Position numbers and translations under genes: made by a program. A DNA stretch of 49,003 nucleotides from Bacillus sp. RO2 (GTDB lineage: Bacteria > Bacillota > Bacilli > Bacillales > Bacillaceae_I). The DNA is taken from the NCBI RefSeq assembly GCF_012911845.1, contig NZ_JAAXCU010000014.1:1-49003 (forward strand). Reading direction: 5' to 3'. Positions 1 through 8,968 of this stretch are shown piece after piece (within the stretch, counting starts at the first letter, position 1; each line of letters opens with the position of its first letter). A model generated the notes under the pieces. The model saw only the letters and a list, made by a program, of their open reading frames with translations, ran no database searches and had not been told where the DNA came from.

Positions 1-4
1 CACC

Positions 5-206
5 GCTGTTGATTTCCGCAAAAGGCTTCGCTTTCCTAGGGGCACTGCTGGAGCCTCCTCGGCTACGCCTGCGGGGTCTCCACCTAGCGCTATCTCCCTC
101 AGGAGTCTTCGCCTTTTGCTCCAATCACCAGCTAGGCGTTGCGGGGTCTCAACATTGTCGCTACTCCCATGCATGAGTCTTCGCCTTTTGCTCCAATCAC
201 CAGCTA
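5..206 (-). repeat. Dispersed palindromic repeat, copy 1, with a tandem half-copy
   Basis: One full copy (about 5-134) of the roughly 130-bp repeat family seen throughout this window, in reverse orientation relative to the copy at 43744-43875. A second partial unit (135-206) follows directly. A 32-bp stretch at 103-134 recurs exactly at 175-206, so the 3' half was duplicated in tandem. The outer ends (GCTGTTGATTTCCGC and CCAATCACCAGC) can partly pair. It lies just downstream of the ampS terminator. No coding sense is visible. Confidence 0.85.
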
Positions 207-243
207 ATTACCACTGCAAATTATTTGCATCTTTCAAACTAAA

Positions 244-275
244 AAACCACCCACATATCTAATGTGAGTGGTTCC
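244..275 (-). terminator. Intrinsic terminator of ampS
   Basis: On the minus strand an 11-bp stem (ACCACTCACAT with ATGTGGGTGGT, one mismatch) closes a short loop and is followed by a run of T. It starts directly after the ampS stop codon. Confidence 0.85.
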
Positions 276-278
276 CAA

Positions 279-1394
279 TTATTTTAAGTTCTCCGGATTT
301 AATCCTTCAAGCTCTGAGATGACAAACTTCCCATCTTTTCTGATTAGAACATCATCAAAGTAGATTTCTCCTCCGCCATATTCAGGACGTTGGATCATTA
401 CCATATCCCAATGAATATCGGAATTATTGCCGTTCCAAGCATCTTCATATGCCTGACCAGGTGTGAAATGGAAGCTTCCGTCAATCTTTTCGTCAAATAG
501 GATATCCTGCATCGGATGTTGGATATAAGGATTAACACCGATTGCGAACTCTCCAATAAAACGAGCACCTTCGTCAGTATCAAAGATTTTATTGATACGG
601 TCAGAATCATTTGCTGTTGCTTCTACGATTTTTCCGTCGCGGAAAGTCAATTTCACATTTTCATATGTGAAGCCTTGGTATGGAGATGGTGTATTATACG
701 TAATTGTACCGTTAACAGAATCCTTCACAGGAGCTGTATATACCTCACCATCTGGGATATTCATTTCACCTGCGCATTTGATGGCAGGAATATCTTTAAT
801 GGAGAATGTTAGATCTGTACCTTCTCCGGTAATTCGTACCTTGTCTGTTTTATTCATCAACTCAACAAGAGCATCCATCGCTTTGCTCATTTTGCCGTAA
901 TCAAGGTTACAAACATCGAAATAGAAGTTCTCAAAACCTTCCGTACTCATTTTTGCAAGTTGCGCCATGCTTGCATTTGGATAACGAAGAACGACCCATT
1001 TCGTTTTAGGAACACGGATGTCACGGTGTACTTTCTTTCCTACCGTGCTGCCCTGGATTTTTTGTTTGTCATCAGGTACATCAGACAATTCTGCGATGTT
1101 GTCGCCAGATCGAAGTCCGATATACGCATCCATGTTTTTCATGACATTTGCTTCAAAATCTGCTTTCATGCTATATTGTTCTTCTTGAGCTCCCATTAAT
1201 AGGGCGCGGTCTACCTGGACATCTTTTAATGATACGAATGGATATCCGCCAGCTTTATATGCTTCATCAACAAGTGCTACGACAAGTTCTCTTTGCAGTC
1301 CAAAGTTTTCGATTAATACCTTTTCACCTTTTTGAAGACGAACAGAATAGTTAATTAAGTTTTTTGCAAGTGTTTGAATCCGAGGATCCTTCAT
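279..1394 (-). CDS. ampS: Aminopeptidase, M29 family (AmpS-like)
   Basis: A 371-residue cytosolic metallo-aminopeptidase that removes N-terminal residues from peptides. The ligand set expected for peptidase family M29 is visible: Glu217 (PDGEV), Glu282 (IGEFAIG), His309 (SFHF), and His328 and Asp330 (DIHWD). The conserved GEMNIPDGEVYTAP block lies just before the catalytic core. The protein is shorter than the classic AmpS of about 410 residues, so it belongs to a shorter branch. It starts with ATG at 1394 and stands alone, with its own terminator and a divergent stress operon upstream. Family assignment is secure; substrate preference is unknown. Confidence 0.9.
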   Translation of the reverse strand: MKDPRIQTLAKNLINYSVRLQKGEKVLIENFGLQRELVVALVDEAYKAGGYPFVSLKDVQVDRALLMGAQEEQYSMKADFEANVMKNMDAYIGLRSGDNIAELSDVPDDKQKIQGSTVGKKVHRDIRVPKTKWVVLRYPNASMAQLAKMSTEGFENFYFDVCNLDYGKMSKAMDALVELMNKTDKVRITGEGTDLTFSIKDIPAIKCAGEMNIPDGEVYTAPVKDSVNGTITYNTPSPYQGFTYENVKLTFRDGKIVEATANDSDRINKIFDTDEGARFIGEFAIGVNPYIQHPMQDILFDEKIDGSFHFTPGQAYEDAWNGNNSDIHWDMVMIQRPEYGGGEIYFDDVLIRKDGKFVISELEGLNPENLK

Positions 1395-1546
1395 TGTATT
1401 GCCCCCTAAGAAAATGGTTATATAACATCACTATTGTAACCGATTACGCGTATTTTGTTGAATTTTTTGTCTAAAAATATTAGTAATATTTTTTAAATTT
1501 TTGAAGGGATTTTCCTTTTGTCCTAGAATAAAACAGAGTATAGAAT

Positions 1547-1571
1547 GTTTAAACTGTAGTAAGTGGGGTAA
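1547..1571 (+). promoter_or_regulatory. Sigma-B type promoter of ytxGH
   Basis: GTTTAA at 1547-1552, a 13-bp spacer, then GGGTAA at 1566-1571. This matches the Bacillus sigma-B consensus (GTTTAA-N12-15-GGGWAW) almost perfectly and ends 38 bp before the ytxG start. The B. subtilis ytxGHJ operon is known to be a sigma-B general stress operon. Confidence 0.85.
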
Positions 1572-1609
1572 ATAGTAAGTATGTATGTCAGCAGCCAGGA
1601 GGTGTCACG

Positions 1610-2044
1610 TTGAGTGAATTGCTTTACATTAGCGCAATTATTGTAGCTATTGCTTTTTTGATATTAGTTATTTTTGTTTCAAAAACACTTCTTTCCGTGC
1701 AAGGCACTTTAAATCAAGTTGCCGGTACATTAGGTGGTATTGAAAAACAGATGCAGGGGATCACATCCGAGACAGAGCAGATATTACATAAAACCAATGT
1801 ATTAATGGACGACATTCAAGACAAGTCGCAACAACTTAATACGGTTGTAACTGCTGTAAAGGATGTTGGAACTTCCATTCAAGGATTTAATCATTCCGTT
1901 TCACGTTTATCTAATAATGTTGCACAACAACTAGATCAAAACCAGGATAAGGTGTCGCAAGTTGTTCAGTGGTCCAATGTAGCAATGGAGCTTGTTGACA
2001 AATGGAATGAGAGAAAACAGAAAAACAAAATTAACAAAATTTGA
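1610..2044 (+). CDS. ytxG: YtxG, DUF948 general stress protein
   Basis: A 144-residue protein with one N-terminal membrane segment (about residues 5-27), then a helical, Gln/Thr/Val-rich region that looks like a coiled coil. This is the DUF948/YtxG arrangement. The start is TTG at 1610, preceded by the strong ribosome site AGGAGGTG at 1597-1604. It is the first gene of a sigma-B type operon; its stop codon lies 13 bp before the ytxH start. The family is membrane anchored and stress induced; its biochemical role is not established. Confidence 0.88.
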   Translation: MSELLYISAIIVAIAFLILVIFVSKTLLSVQGTLNQVAGTLGGIEKQMQGITSETEQILHKTNVLMDDIQDKSQQLNTVVTAVKDVGTSIQGFNHSVSRLSNNVAQQLDQNQDKVSQVVQWSNVAMELVDKWNERKQKNKINKI

Positions 2045-2057
2045 GGAGGAATCGGAA

Positions 2058-2570
2058 ATGAGCGAAGAGAACAAGAAAGAGATGAACACGAACACTGACG
2101 GTATTAATACGAAGGACTTTTTAATCGGTACACTTATTGGTGGAATTGTGGGAGCTACAACTGCATTGTTCCTGGCTCCTAAATCCGGTAGAGAGCTTCG
2201 TGAAGATATCACGGACCAGGCGACTCAATTAAAAGAAAGAACAGATAACTGGAAGGTTCAAGCTACTGAATATACAACTGAATTAGCTGAAACTGCCAAA
2301 GATAAGAAAAACCAGTTGACTAAGGCCATTACTGATCAAACACAACAAGTGATGGATAAGGTAAAACAATTACGAGATAAAAATGGGGATGTATCCATGG
2401 AGCTGCAAGAGCAGGTTCAAGATATCATCTCAGAAGCCGCTACTGCTATTGAAACGGAATCTGATGAGATGACGGATGAAGTGAAGAAGCGACTAGAAGA
2501 TACAAAAGCTGCGTTAGAAGACGTAGAGAAAAAGCTATCTGCAAGCGAAGAGGATAAAGAAGAAAAATAA
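2058..2570 (+). CDS. ytxH: YtxH-family general stress protein
   Basis: 170 residues from ATG 2058, chosen because GAGGAGGA (2043-2050) sits 7 bp upstream. A longer reading that begins inside ytxG has no ribosome site. A short Gly-rich membrane-inserting segment (IGTLIGGIVGATTALFLAP) is followed by the family hallmark KSGRELREDI and a long amphipathic, Lys/Glu-rich coiled coil to the C terminus. Cotranscribed with ytxG; the function is a general stress role of unknown mechanism. Confidence 0.9.
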   Translation: MSEENKKEMNTNTDGINTKDFLIGTLIGGIVGATTALFLAPKSGRELREDITDQATQLKERTDNWKVQATEYTTELAETAKDKKNQLTKAITDQTQQVMDKVKQLRDKNGDVSMELQEQVQDIISEAATAIETESDEMTDEVKKRLEDTKAALEDVEKKLSASEEDKEEK

Positions 2571-2591
2571 GCAATCTCATAACTTGAGAAT

Positions 2592-2628
2592 AAAACGGCG
2601 AAGTGTTATGATAACTTCGCCGTTTTTA
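2592..2628 (+). terminator. Terminator after ytxH
   Basis: AAAACGGCGAAGT and ACTTCGCCGTTTT form a long GC-centred stem followed by T residues. It separates ytxGH from ytxJ, so ytxJ needs readthrough or its own promoter. Confidence 0.88.
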
Positions 2629-2662
2629 ATTTACATAAACATATAGGAAAGGGTGTAATAGT

Positions 2663-2989
2663 ATGAGTAAAACCATCGTGCAATCTGTAGAAGAATTCGA
2701 TCGAATCGTCCAAGAAAATGAGACTTTCTTATTTTTCAAAAACAGTACAACATGTCCAATCAGTCATGCTGCATTCGAAGAATTCGAGAACTATGTAGCA
2801 GATCAAAATCAAGTTCCATGTTTCTATTTGAATGTCCAAGAAGCTAGACCGCTTTCCAATCACATCGCTGAGACATTTGCTATTAAGCATGAATCACCCC
2901 AAGCTTTGTTATTTAAAGATGGAAAAGTTGCTTGGAATGCATCTCACTGGAAGATAACTTACTCTTCCCTTCAAGAGAATGTAAAATAA
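2663..2989 (+). CDS. ytxJ: YtxJ, bacillithiol-associated monothiol redoxin
   Basis: 108 residues with a thioredoxin-like fold. The family active site TCPIS, with a single Cys, is near residue 31 in the segment FKNSTTCPISHAAFEEF, so a monothiol bacilliredoxin-type reaction is expected. A second Cys (VPCFYLNV) lies in the following strand. The ribosome site AGGAAAGGGTG lies upstream of ATG 2663. In B. subtilis ytxJ is the third gene of ytxGHJ; here a terminator hairpin intervenes. It likely acts in thiol homeostasis in the cytosol during stress. Confidence 0.9.
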   Translation: MSKTIVQSVEEFDRIVQENETFLFFKNSTTCPISHAAFEEFENYVADQNQVPCFYLNVQEARPLSNHIAETFAIKHESPQALLFKDGKVAWNASHWKITYSSLQENVK

Positions 2990-3022
2990 AACGAACGTGC
3001 GACTATGCACGTTCGTTTTATT
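2988..3022. terminator. Bidirectional terminator between ytxJ and the FtsA-like gene
   Basis: AAACGAACGTGC and GCACGTTCGTTT form a perfect stem with T-rich flanks on both strands, placed between two convergent genes. Confidence 0.9.
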
Positions 3023-3037
3023 TGGACTAATACATGC

Positions 3038-5230
3038 TTATTCCTTATCTTTTATGTTGGCTTCTAGAACTTTGCTTTTCCACTCGATGTCTAATTCATC
3101 TCCATGATCGATAAAGTCATAGAAGGAGGCTTCCGTTCCATTTTTCTTTAGCTTAAAGGATCCAGCCCCTTGTGGTCTGTCTACGTCTACGAATCGGAAC
3201 ATATCTTGGAAAATGAATGGCTCCTTGCGTCTGACCATCACTTGTAAATGGTCGCCTCTATTTAAAATATCCTCTTCTATAAGCAACTGCCCATTTCGAA
3301 AAAATTCAAGCAACACCTTACTCAAAACAATTTTTTTCCCTTTGTAAATTACTGCTATTTCTTGTTTTGTTTCATACTGCTGAACAATCGAAAGCATTTT
3401 AACTGTAGGTGTGCTTCCTTTTTCCCATATGATACTGTCATCATTTGAAAAATGATCATTTAAAGACGCTTGTTTCCCATTCTTCTTAACTTGGATAGAA
3501 AAGGGTGATAGGTTAGTTTTTTCATCATTTATGAATAGGTAAAACGGCTCTAGATCTTTCTCGGCAATTTCACAGCTTTGTACAAGGAGCTCTCCTATGG
3601 TATCCGGATAAGTGTAAGTAACCTTGTCACGGTCTGCGAGTGGTTGTTCTAAAGCAGTAGGTTGACCGTTAAGGAGTATGTTGGGATTGATTGTTTTAGA
3701 GTGGCCGTTCACAGTTACTGAAATGGTAGGTAACGCTGAACCTACAACCTCCGTGATAGTTAGAGCGGCTGATTTTCCATCCACGCCTTTTTCCACCAAA
3801 ATGACATCGCCGTTTTCAATTGGATCGAAGCTTTGAGCAGTTTGTCCGTTTCTTGTTATCTTAGGTGCTTCTCCAAAACTTCCTGGACATGTCATACTCT
3901 TTCCATTCACTTCTACCATTAATGCCAATCCTGGCTTTCCAACCAATTTGTTAATGCTGATCCCAGCAGCTAATAGGCTGTCTCCAATGGTCAATTTTTT
4001 TACATCAAATAAACGAACGGGAAGCTCATTAACAGTAACAGAAACATATTCTATTGGTTTTTCCTTTGCGGAAATGGCAATCCCTACAGGAGTGATAAAC
4101 TCAGGTCCTTGTACAGGAATGTCTGTTTGATCCAATTGCTGTATCGCATCTACTCCACGTATCGCCACTCGATTTTCGGGTAAGCCCAGTTTTTCTGCGA
4201 TGAGAGAAGGCAAGGAAGGGGTTAGGCTTCCTCCTCCCACAAGCATGACTGCCTTGGGTGCTATCTGGTTATTTTGCCTCTTTATTTCCTTTGTGATAGA
4301 GGTGGCGAGTTTTTCAATGGATGAGAATATCTGATCTACCATTTCCTGTTTGGATAAAGTTTGTTGAAAGCCAAGTATATCGGTAAAAGTAATTTCCTCA
4401 TGATGGAGCAAGTCTCGTTTTGCCTGTTCAGCCTGTGGAAAGTCCAATAGAAATGCATCACTCAACCCTTCCGTAATTTCGTCTCCCGCAACAGGGACCA
4501 TTCCGTATGCAGTGACGGTCCCATCCATAGAGATTGCGACATCTGATGTACCAGCACCAATGTCTACTAAGGCAACATTCAATCTTCTCATAGAAGGAGG
4601 AATGAGAGCATTAATAGCCGCAATTGGTTCAAGTGTCAGGGCCTCAAGTTGAAGATTAGAGCGTTGGAGGGCTGAAATCAATGATTCTACTACAATTTTA
4701 GGCAAGAAGGTCGAAATGATTTCAACTGATGCTTTTTCCCCTCTTTGATCGAGAAGGCTGCCTATTTCTTCTTCATCTAGATAATAGCGGAGGACCGAAT
4801 ATCCTACACAGAAATATTGATTTGCTGCGTCAATTTCACTTTCTTGGAGTAATTTCCTTTGCGCTTCTTGGACAGCAGAAAGTTCTAATAAGAATATATC
4901 GTCTTCCGTAAAAAAGGTCTTTCCTTTAATGTCTTGTATCGCGTAAGCTGTTTGAGTCTTTAATGCTCGTCCTGCTGCTGCGACGCATACTTTTTTTAAC
5001 GGTCCATGTTTTTCTTCTAACTTTTCTTTCACATATGTAATTACTTTAGAAACTGCCAAAATATCATGTATTTGACCATCTAACATGGCCCGTTCTTCGT
5101 GTTCTTTTACTACTATATCCTTGATGCAGAACTTACTCTGATCCTGTTCTAACAGTAGGCCAACTACTGATCTTGTTCCAATATCTAATGCGAAAATCAA
5201 AAAAGATTCACCATCCCTATCTAGCATCAT
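3038..5230 (-). CDS. FtsA/PilM-like actin-family ATPase with long C-terminal extension
   Basis: 730 residues. The first ~350 form an actin/HSP70-type ATPase of the FtsA/PilM kind: phosphate-1 motif DIGTRS (16-21), phosphate-2 motif DIGAGTSD (223-230) and adenosine motif VGGGSLTP (331-338). The remaining ~380 residues hold repeated beta-rich segments that include xVTVNG and NGD/HGDxL turns and resemble small ubiquitin-like or SLBB-like repeats. Canonical FtsA is about 420-440 residues, and no C-terminal FtsA membrane helix is obvious. The start is uncertain: ATG 5230/5227 has no clear ribosome site, while TTG 5200 follows AGGGATGG and puts the ATPase motif near the N terminus. Role unknown; a scaffold tied to the envelope or division is a guess. 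Confidence 0.8.
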   Translation of the reverse strand: MMLDRDGESFLIFALDIGTRSVVGLLLEQDQSKFCIKDIVVKEHEERAMLDGQIHDILAVSKVITYVKEKLEEKHGPLKKVCVAAAGRALKTQTAYAIQDIKGKTFFTEDDIFLLELSAVQEAQRKLLQESEIDAANQYFCVGYSVLRYYLDEEEIGSLLDQRGEKASVEIISTFLPKIVVESLISALQRSNLQLEALTLEPIAAINALIPPSMRRLNVALVDIGAGTSDVAISMDGTVTAYGMVPVAGDEITEGLSDAFLLDFPQAEQAKRDLLHHEEITFTDILGFQQTLSKQEMVDQIFSSIEKLATSITKEIKRQNNQIAPKAVMLVGGGSLTPSLPSLIAEKLGLPENRVAIRGVDAIQQLDQTDIPVQGPEFITPVGIAISAKEKPIEYVSVTVNELPVRLFDVKKLTIGDSLLAAGISINKLVGKPGLALMVEVNGKSMTCPGSFGEAPKITRNGQTAQSFDPIENGDVILVEKGVDGKSAALTITEVVGSALPTISVTVNGHSKTINPNILLNGQPTALEQPLADRDKVTYTYPDTIGELLVQSCEIAEKDLEPFYLFINDEKTNLSPFSIQVKKNGKQASLNDHFSNDDSIIWEKGSTPTVKMLSIVQQYETKQEIAVIYKGKKIVLSKVLLEFFRNGQLLIEEDILNRGDHLQVMVRRKEPFIFQDMFRFVDVDRPQGAGSFKLKKNGTEASFYDFIDHGDELDIEWKSKVLEANIKDKE

Positions 5231-5277
5231 ATAATACTTTACCGCTTAAAAGCGTTTAATTAATAAAGAAAAAATTC

Positions 5278-5306
5278 GTGACAATCAGAAAGTCATCGTT
5301 TATAAT
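5278..5306 (+). promoter_or_regulatory. Sigma-A type promoter of aroA
   Basis: GTGACA (5278-5283), a 17-bp spacer and TATAAT (5301-5306), 64 bp upstream of the aroA start. Confidence 0.75.
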
Positions 5307-5369
5307 AACTAATTAATAGAAATGTACCATAACTCGGTACTGTTATAAATACAGAAAGGATGAAATTAT

Positions 5370-6446
5370 ATGAGTCATAACGAATTAGACGCCTTGCGAA
5401 AACAAGTCGAAGAACTAAACTTACAACTATTAGAGGTTATCAACAAGCGCGGTGAGCTTGTCCAAGAGATTGGAAAGCTTAAAGAGGCGCAAGGTGTGAA
5501 TCGATATGACCCAGTCCGTGAAAGAAAAATGTTAGACTTAATCACGGAACATAACGATGGACCTTTCGAAACATCCACTTTACAGCATATATTCAAAGAA
5601 ATATTCAAAGCAGGTCTTGAACTGCAAAAAGACGATCACAGAAAAGCTTTGCTCGTTTCTCGTAAGAAAAAACCGGAAGATACGGTTGTTGAAGTAAAAG
5701 GAGTTAAAATTGGCGATGGATCTCAAAACTTCATCATTGGCCCTTGCGCCGTTGAAAGTTATGAACAGGTTGCCCAAGTGGCCCAAGCGGCAAAAGCACA
5801 AGGAATAAAACTTCTTCGTGGTGGAGCATTTAAGCCAAGAACATCTCCATACGACTTCCAAGGACTTGGATTGGAAGGCTTAAAAATTTTAAAACGTGTT
5901 GGTGATGAGTATGATATGGCAATCATCAGTGAAATCATCAACCCAGCTGATATTGAAGTCGCATGCGATTATGTTGACGTCATTCAAATCGGTGCGCGTA
6001 ATATGCAAAACTTTGAGCTATTGAAAGCAGCTGGTGCAGTGAAAAAGCCGGTTCTTCTAAAAAGAGGACTTGCAGCTACGATCGATGAGTTCATCAATGC
6101 AGCTGAGTACATTATCGCTCAAGGTAATGATCAAATCATCTTATGTGAGCGTGGAATTAGAACTTACGAGAAAGCTACACGTAACACATTAGATATCTCT
6201 GCTGTACCAATTTTAAAGAAAGAAACTCACTTACCTGTATTCGTGGATGTAACACATTCCACTGGTAGAAAAGATCTTTTATTGCCTACTGCAAAAGCTG
6301 CACTTGCAATTGGTGCAGATGGAGTGATGGCTGAAGTTCATCCTGATCCGGCAGTGGCACTTTCCGACGCGGCACAGCAAATGGACATCGATCAGTTCAA
6401 TGAGTTCATCACGGAATTGCGCAGCCACTACGCATACAAATCATAA
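5370..6446 (+). CDS. aroA: Bifunctional DAHP synthase / chorismate mutase
   Basis: 358 residues. Residues 1-90 are an AroQ-type chorismate mutase (helical, with NRYDPVRE around 44-51). Residues 110-358 are a type I-beta 3-deoxy-7-phosphoheptulonate synthase, with GPCAVES (124-130), the substrate-binding segment [12 protein letters not shown] (149-160), and [11 protein letters not shown] near the C terminus. It catalyses the first step of the shikimate pathway; in Bacillus the mutase domain also senses chorismate or prephenate to inhibit the synthase. AGAAAGGATG precedes ATG 5370. As in B. subtilis it lies between ytxJ and ccpA, here with a terminator and a dispersed repeat before ccpA. Confidence 0.95.
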   Translation: MSHNELDALRKQVEELNLQLLEVINKRGELVQEIGKLKEAQGVNRYDPVRERKMLDLITEHNDGPFETSTLQHIFKEIFKAGLELQKDDHRKALLVSRKKKPEDTVVEVKGVKIGDGSQNFIIGPCAVESYEQVAQVAQAAKAQGIKLLRGGAFKPRTSPYDFQGLGLEGLKILKRVGDEYDMAIISEIINPADIEVACDYVDVIQIGARNMQNFELLKAAGAVKKPVLLKRGLAATIDEFINAAEYIIAQGNDQIILCERGIRTYEKATRNTLDISAVPILKKETHLPVFVDVTHSTGRKDLLLPTAKAALAIGADGVMAEVHPDPAVALSDAAQQMDIDQFNEFITELRSHYAYKS

Positions 6447-6458
6447 TAAGATTTCACC

Positions 6459-6492
6459 AAAGACGAGCGGACAGAACGCTCGTCTTTGTCTG
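6459..6492 (+). terminator. Terminator of aroA
   Basis: AAAGACGAGCG (6459-6469) pairs with CGCTCGTCTTT (6478-6488), followed by a T-rich stretch. Confidence 0.88.
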
Positions 6493-6657
6493 TTTTCATA
6501 AGTTTTCATAAAAAATTTACATTTAGCAAAAGATATAAGCAGGAGTATAGTAAATTCATTGCTTGTCTGCTAAGAATAACGTATGATTATTAGATAAATG
6601 CGTTATTTTGCCAAATTTATCTTATTGGCTGTGTTATGGAATTTGTTGATGTATCCT

Positions 6658-6790
6658 AGCTGTTGATTGGAGCAAAAGGCGAAGACGCAAGTGGGAGAGT
6701 AGCGGCAATGTTGAGACCCCGCAGGCTTTCCGAGGAGGATCAAGGTCGCCCTCTAGATAAGCGAAGTCATTTGCGGAAATCAAAAGCGGT
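6658..6790 (+). repeat. Dispersed palindromic repeat, copy 2
   Basis: Begins AGCTGTTGATTGGAGC, carries the family core TTGAGACCCCGC in the middle, and ends TTGCGGAAATCAAAAGCGG. It occupies much of the 413-bp gap between aroA and ccpA. It is more diverged than the copy at 43744. Confidence 0.85.
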
Positions 6791-6859
6791 GTTTTACAAA
6801 ACATATTATTAAATATTGCCTTACATAGATGCATGTATATAGAAGGAGAGTGTGTGTGA

Positions 6860-7858
6860 ATGAATGTAACAATTTATGATGTTGCCAGAGAAGCGAACGT
6901 TTCCATGGCAACGGTTTCCCGAGTAGTAAACGGAAACCCGAACGTAAAACCAACCACAAGAAAAAAAGTATTAGAAGCGATTGAACGACTTGGATATCGT
7001 CCAAATGCAGTAGCAAGAGGGCTTGCAAGCAAAAAAACAACAACAGTAGGAGTTATCATCCCTGATATCTCCAATATCTTCTATGCAGAGTTAGCTCGCG
7101 GAATTGAAGATATTGCAACGATGTACAAATACAATATCATCCTAAGCAACTCCGACCAAAATGTGGACAAGGAATTACACCTGTTAAACACGATGCTAGG
7201 CAAACAAGTAGATGGAATTGTTTTCATGAGTGGGAATATAACAGAAGAGTTGGCAGCTGAATTTGAAAGATCACCAGTTCCAATTGTATTGGCTGCATCC
7301 ATTGAAAGAGACAATAAGGTGCCATCCGTAACCATTGATTATGTACAAGCCTCATTTGATGCTGTAACCGCATTAATTGAAAAAGGGCATAAACGAGTGG
7401 GCTACGTGTCAGGACTTTTTGAAGAACCAATCAATGGAGAGAAAAAACTGACTGGTTATAAACGCGCACTAGAAGATGCGGGTCTTTCTTATGATGAGGA
7501 GATTGTTTTAGAAGGTGACTATTCGTACGATTCGGGTATAGAAGCGGTCGAAAAACTTATTGCATTAAAAGACCGCCCAACTGCGATTTTTGTTGGAACG
7601 GATGAAATGGCTTTAGGAGTCATTCATGGTGCTCAGGACAACGGATTGAATATCCCGGAAGACATTGAAGTAATTGGATTCGATAACACTAGACTCGCTA
7701 CAATGGTCCGTCCACAACTCTCTACAGTTGTACAACCGATGTATGACATCGGGGCAGTAGCAATGAGACTATTGACGAAATTCATGAATAAAGAGAAAGT
7801 GGAAGACCAAACTGTCGTACTTCCGCATAGAATTGAATTTAGACGCTCAACAAAATAA
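6860..7858 (+). CDS. ccpA: Catabolite control protein A
   Basis: 332 residues, the usual CcpA length. The LacI-type helix-turn-helix at residues 2-22 ([22 protein letters not shown]) is followed by the hinge ([22 protein letters not shown]) and a periplasmic-binding-like core. CcpA with HPr-Ser46-P binds cre sites; near-consensus or perfect cre sites occur in this window before acsA/acuA, megL and brnQ. AAGGAGAG lies 10 bp before ATG 6860. The neighbours aroA and motPS match the B. subtilis order. Assignment is secure from sequence and context. Confidence 0.97.
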   Translation: MNVTIYDVAREANVSMATVSRVVNGNPNVKPTTRKKVLEAIERLGYRPNAVARGLASKKTTTVGVIIPDISNIFYAELARGIEDIATMYKYNIILSNSDQNVDKELHLLNTMLGKQVDGIVFMSGNITEELAAEFERSPVPIVLAASIERDNKVPSVTIDYVQASFDAVTALIEKGHKRVGYVSGLFEEPINGEKKLTGYKRALEDAGLSYDEEIVLEGDYSYDSGIEAVEKLIALKDRPTAIFVGTDEMALGVIHGAQDNGLNIPEDIEVIGFDNTRLATMVRPQLSTVVQPMYDIGAVAMRLLTKFMNKEKVEDQTVVLPHRIEFRRSTK

Positions 7859-7885
7859 ATAAACTGTCGATATAGATAGTAAAAG

Positions 7886-7922
7886 AAGAGGACAACCACC
7901 AAAAAGTTTGTCCTCTTTCTTT
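7886..7922 (+). terminator. Terminator of ccpA
   Basis: AAGAGGACAA (7886-7895) pairs with TTGTCCTCTT (7908-7917), followed by TCTTT. It suggests that motPS is at least partly uncoupled from ccpA here. Confidence 0.8.
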
Positions 7923-7960
7923 ATCTGAAAATGTCAATGAATTGATTAATCCAACTTTCC

Positions 7961-8090
7961 ACAGTTGACTAGAGTGTAAGGTGAAAGACTCTTACGGGGG
8001 AGTAACGGTAGCTTGAGACCCCACAGGCGAAGCCGAGGAGGCTCAAGCACCGTCCCGCGGAAAGCGGTCATCTGAAACGAAAGGAAACTG
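7961..8090 (+). repeat. Dispersed palindromic repeat, copy 3
   Basis: Diverged copy with the core GCTTGAGACCCCACAGGCG and GCCGAGGAGGCTCAAGC arms. Outer ends CAGTTGAC and GGAAACTG mark the element. It fills most of the ccpA-motP gap. Confidence 0.82.
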
Positions 8091-8152
8091 GAAGTTAGTG
8101 AGATAAGTCAATAAAATCACAAACAAGAGCGTTTAAGGTCAGGGGAGAAAGT

Positions 8153-8968
8153 ATGAAAAAGTTTGATATGTTAACACCTATAGGTCTCATTCTCGGTTTA
8201 GCAATGATATTATACGGCATCATAAGCAACTCTGGTTTCAGCGGTGCAAGCAGCTTCTTACATTTTCCCTCCTTTCTAATCGTAATTGGAGGAACACTAG
8301 GAGCGCTACTAATTACCTTTAACCTAAAAGAATTGAAAGTAATGCCAACCGTGATTAAAGCAGCATTTTCCCGACAAGAAAATGAATTGCCAAACTTAAT
8401 TGAGACATTTGTCCGATTATCAGATCGAGCCAGAAGAGAGGGGCTTTTAGCTCTGGAGGCGGAGCTTGAAGATGTAGAAGATGATTTTATTAAAAAAGGC
8501 GTCCTGCTTGCAGTGGATGGTGTGGAACCAGAAGTGATCCATGACATCATGAATGCTGAAATCTCAGCAATGGAAGAAAGACATATGAAGGGAAGAAGCA
8601 TCCTGGAAAAAGCAGGGGATTATGCTCCTTCATGGGGGATGATCGGAACGTTGATTGGATTGGTCCTAATGTTGAAAAACTTAAACGATCCTACCACCCT
8701 TGGTCCAAATATGGCCATTGCTATTCTGACAACGTTGTATGGAACACTTTTAGCAAATCTTGTACTTCTCCCGATGGCTAGTAAACTTGCAAATAAGACA
8801 GAAAAAGAAGTGTTTTTAAAACAAATTATTATTGAAGGGGTTATCGGCGTTCAATCTGGACAGAATCCTAAAATTTTGGAGGAAAAACTATCTGCTTTCC
8901 TTTCCAATCAAGATCGGGAGAGAAAAGAAGAACCTGTAGCTGAAACTTTGGAGGAGAACTTTCAATGA
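8153..8968 (+). CDS. motP: Flagellar stator protein MotP (MotA family)
   Basis: 271 residues. Two N-terminal membrane helices (about 8-25 and 36-54) and two further helices (about 160-180 and 188-210) flank a cytoplasmic loop with the MotA signature around SDRARREGLLALE. The conserved Pro-Ser-Trp-Gly segment (YAPSWGMIGTLIGLV) begins helix 3. It forms the ion channel of the flagellar motor with MotS. Position after ccpA and pairing with motS match B. subtilis MotPS, a sodium-driven stator; ion type is inferred from that orthology. AGGGGAGAAAG precedes ATG 8153. Confidence 0.93.
   Translation: MKKFDMLTPIGLILGLAMILYGIISNSGFSGASSFLHFPSFLIVIGGTLGALLITFNLKELKVMPTVIKAAFSRQENELPNLIETFVRLSDRARREGLLALEAELEDVEDDFIKKGVLLAVDGVEPEVIHDIMNAEISAMEERHMKGRSILEKAGDYAPSWGMIGTLIGLVLMLKNLNDPTTLGPNMAIAILTTLYGTLLANLVLLPMASKLANKTEKEVFLKQIIIEGVIGVQSGQNPKILEEKLSAFLSNQDRERKEEPVAETLEENFQ

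Noticed and set aside
9-206. Small RNA gene in the left-end repeat
   Set aside because: Strong folding is explained by the repeat family; no promoter is visible.
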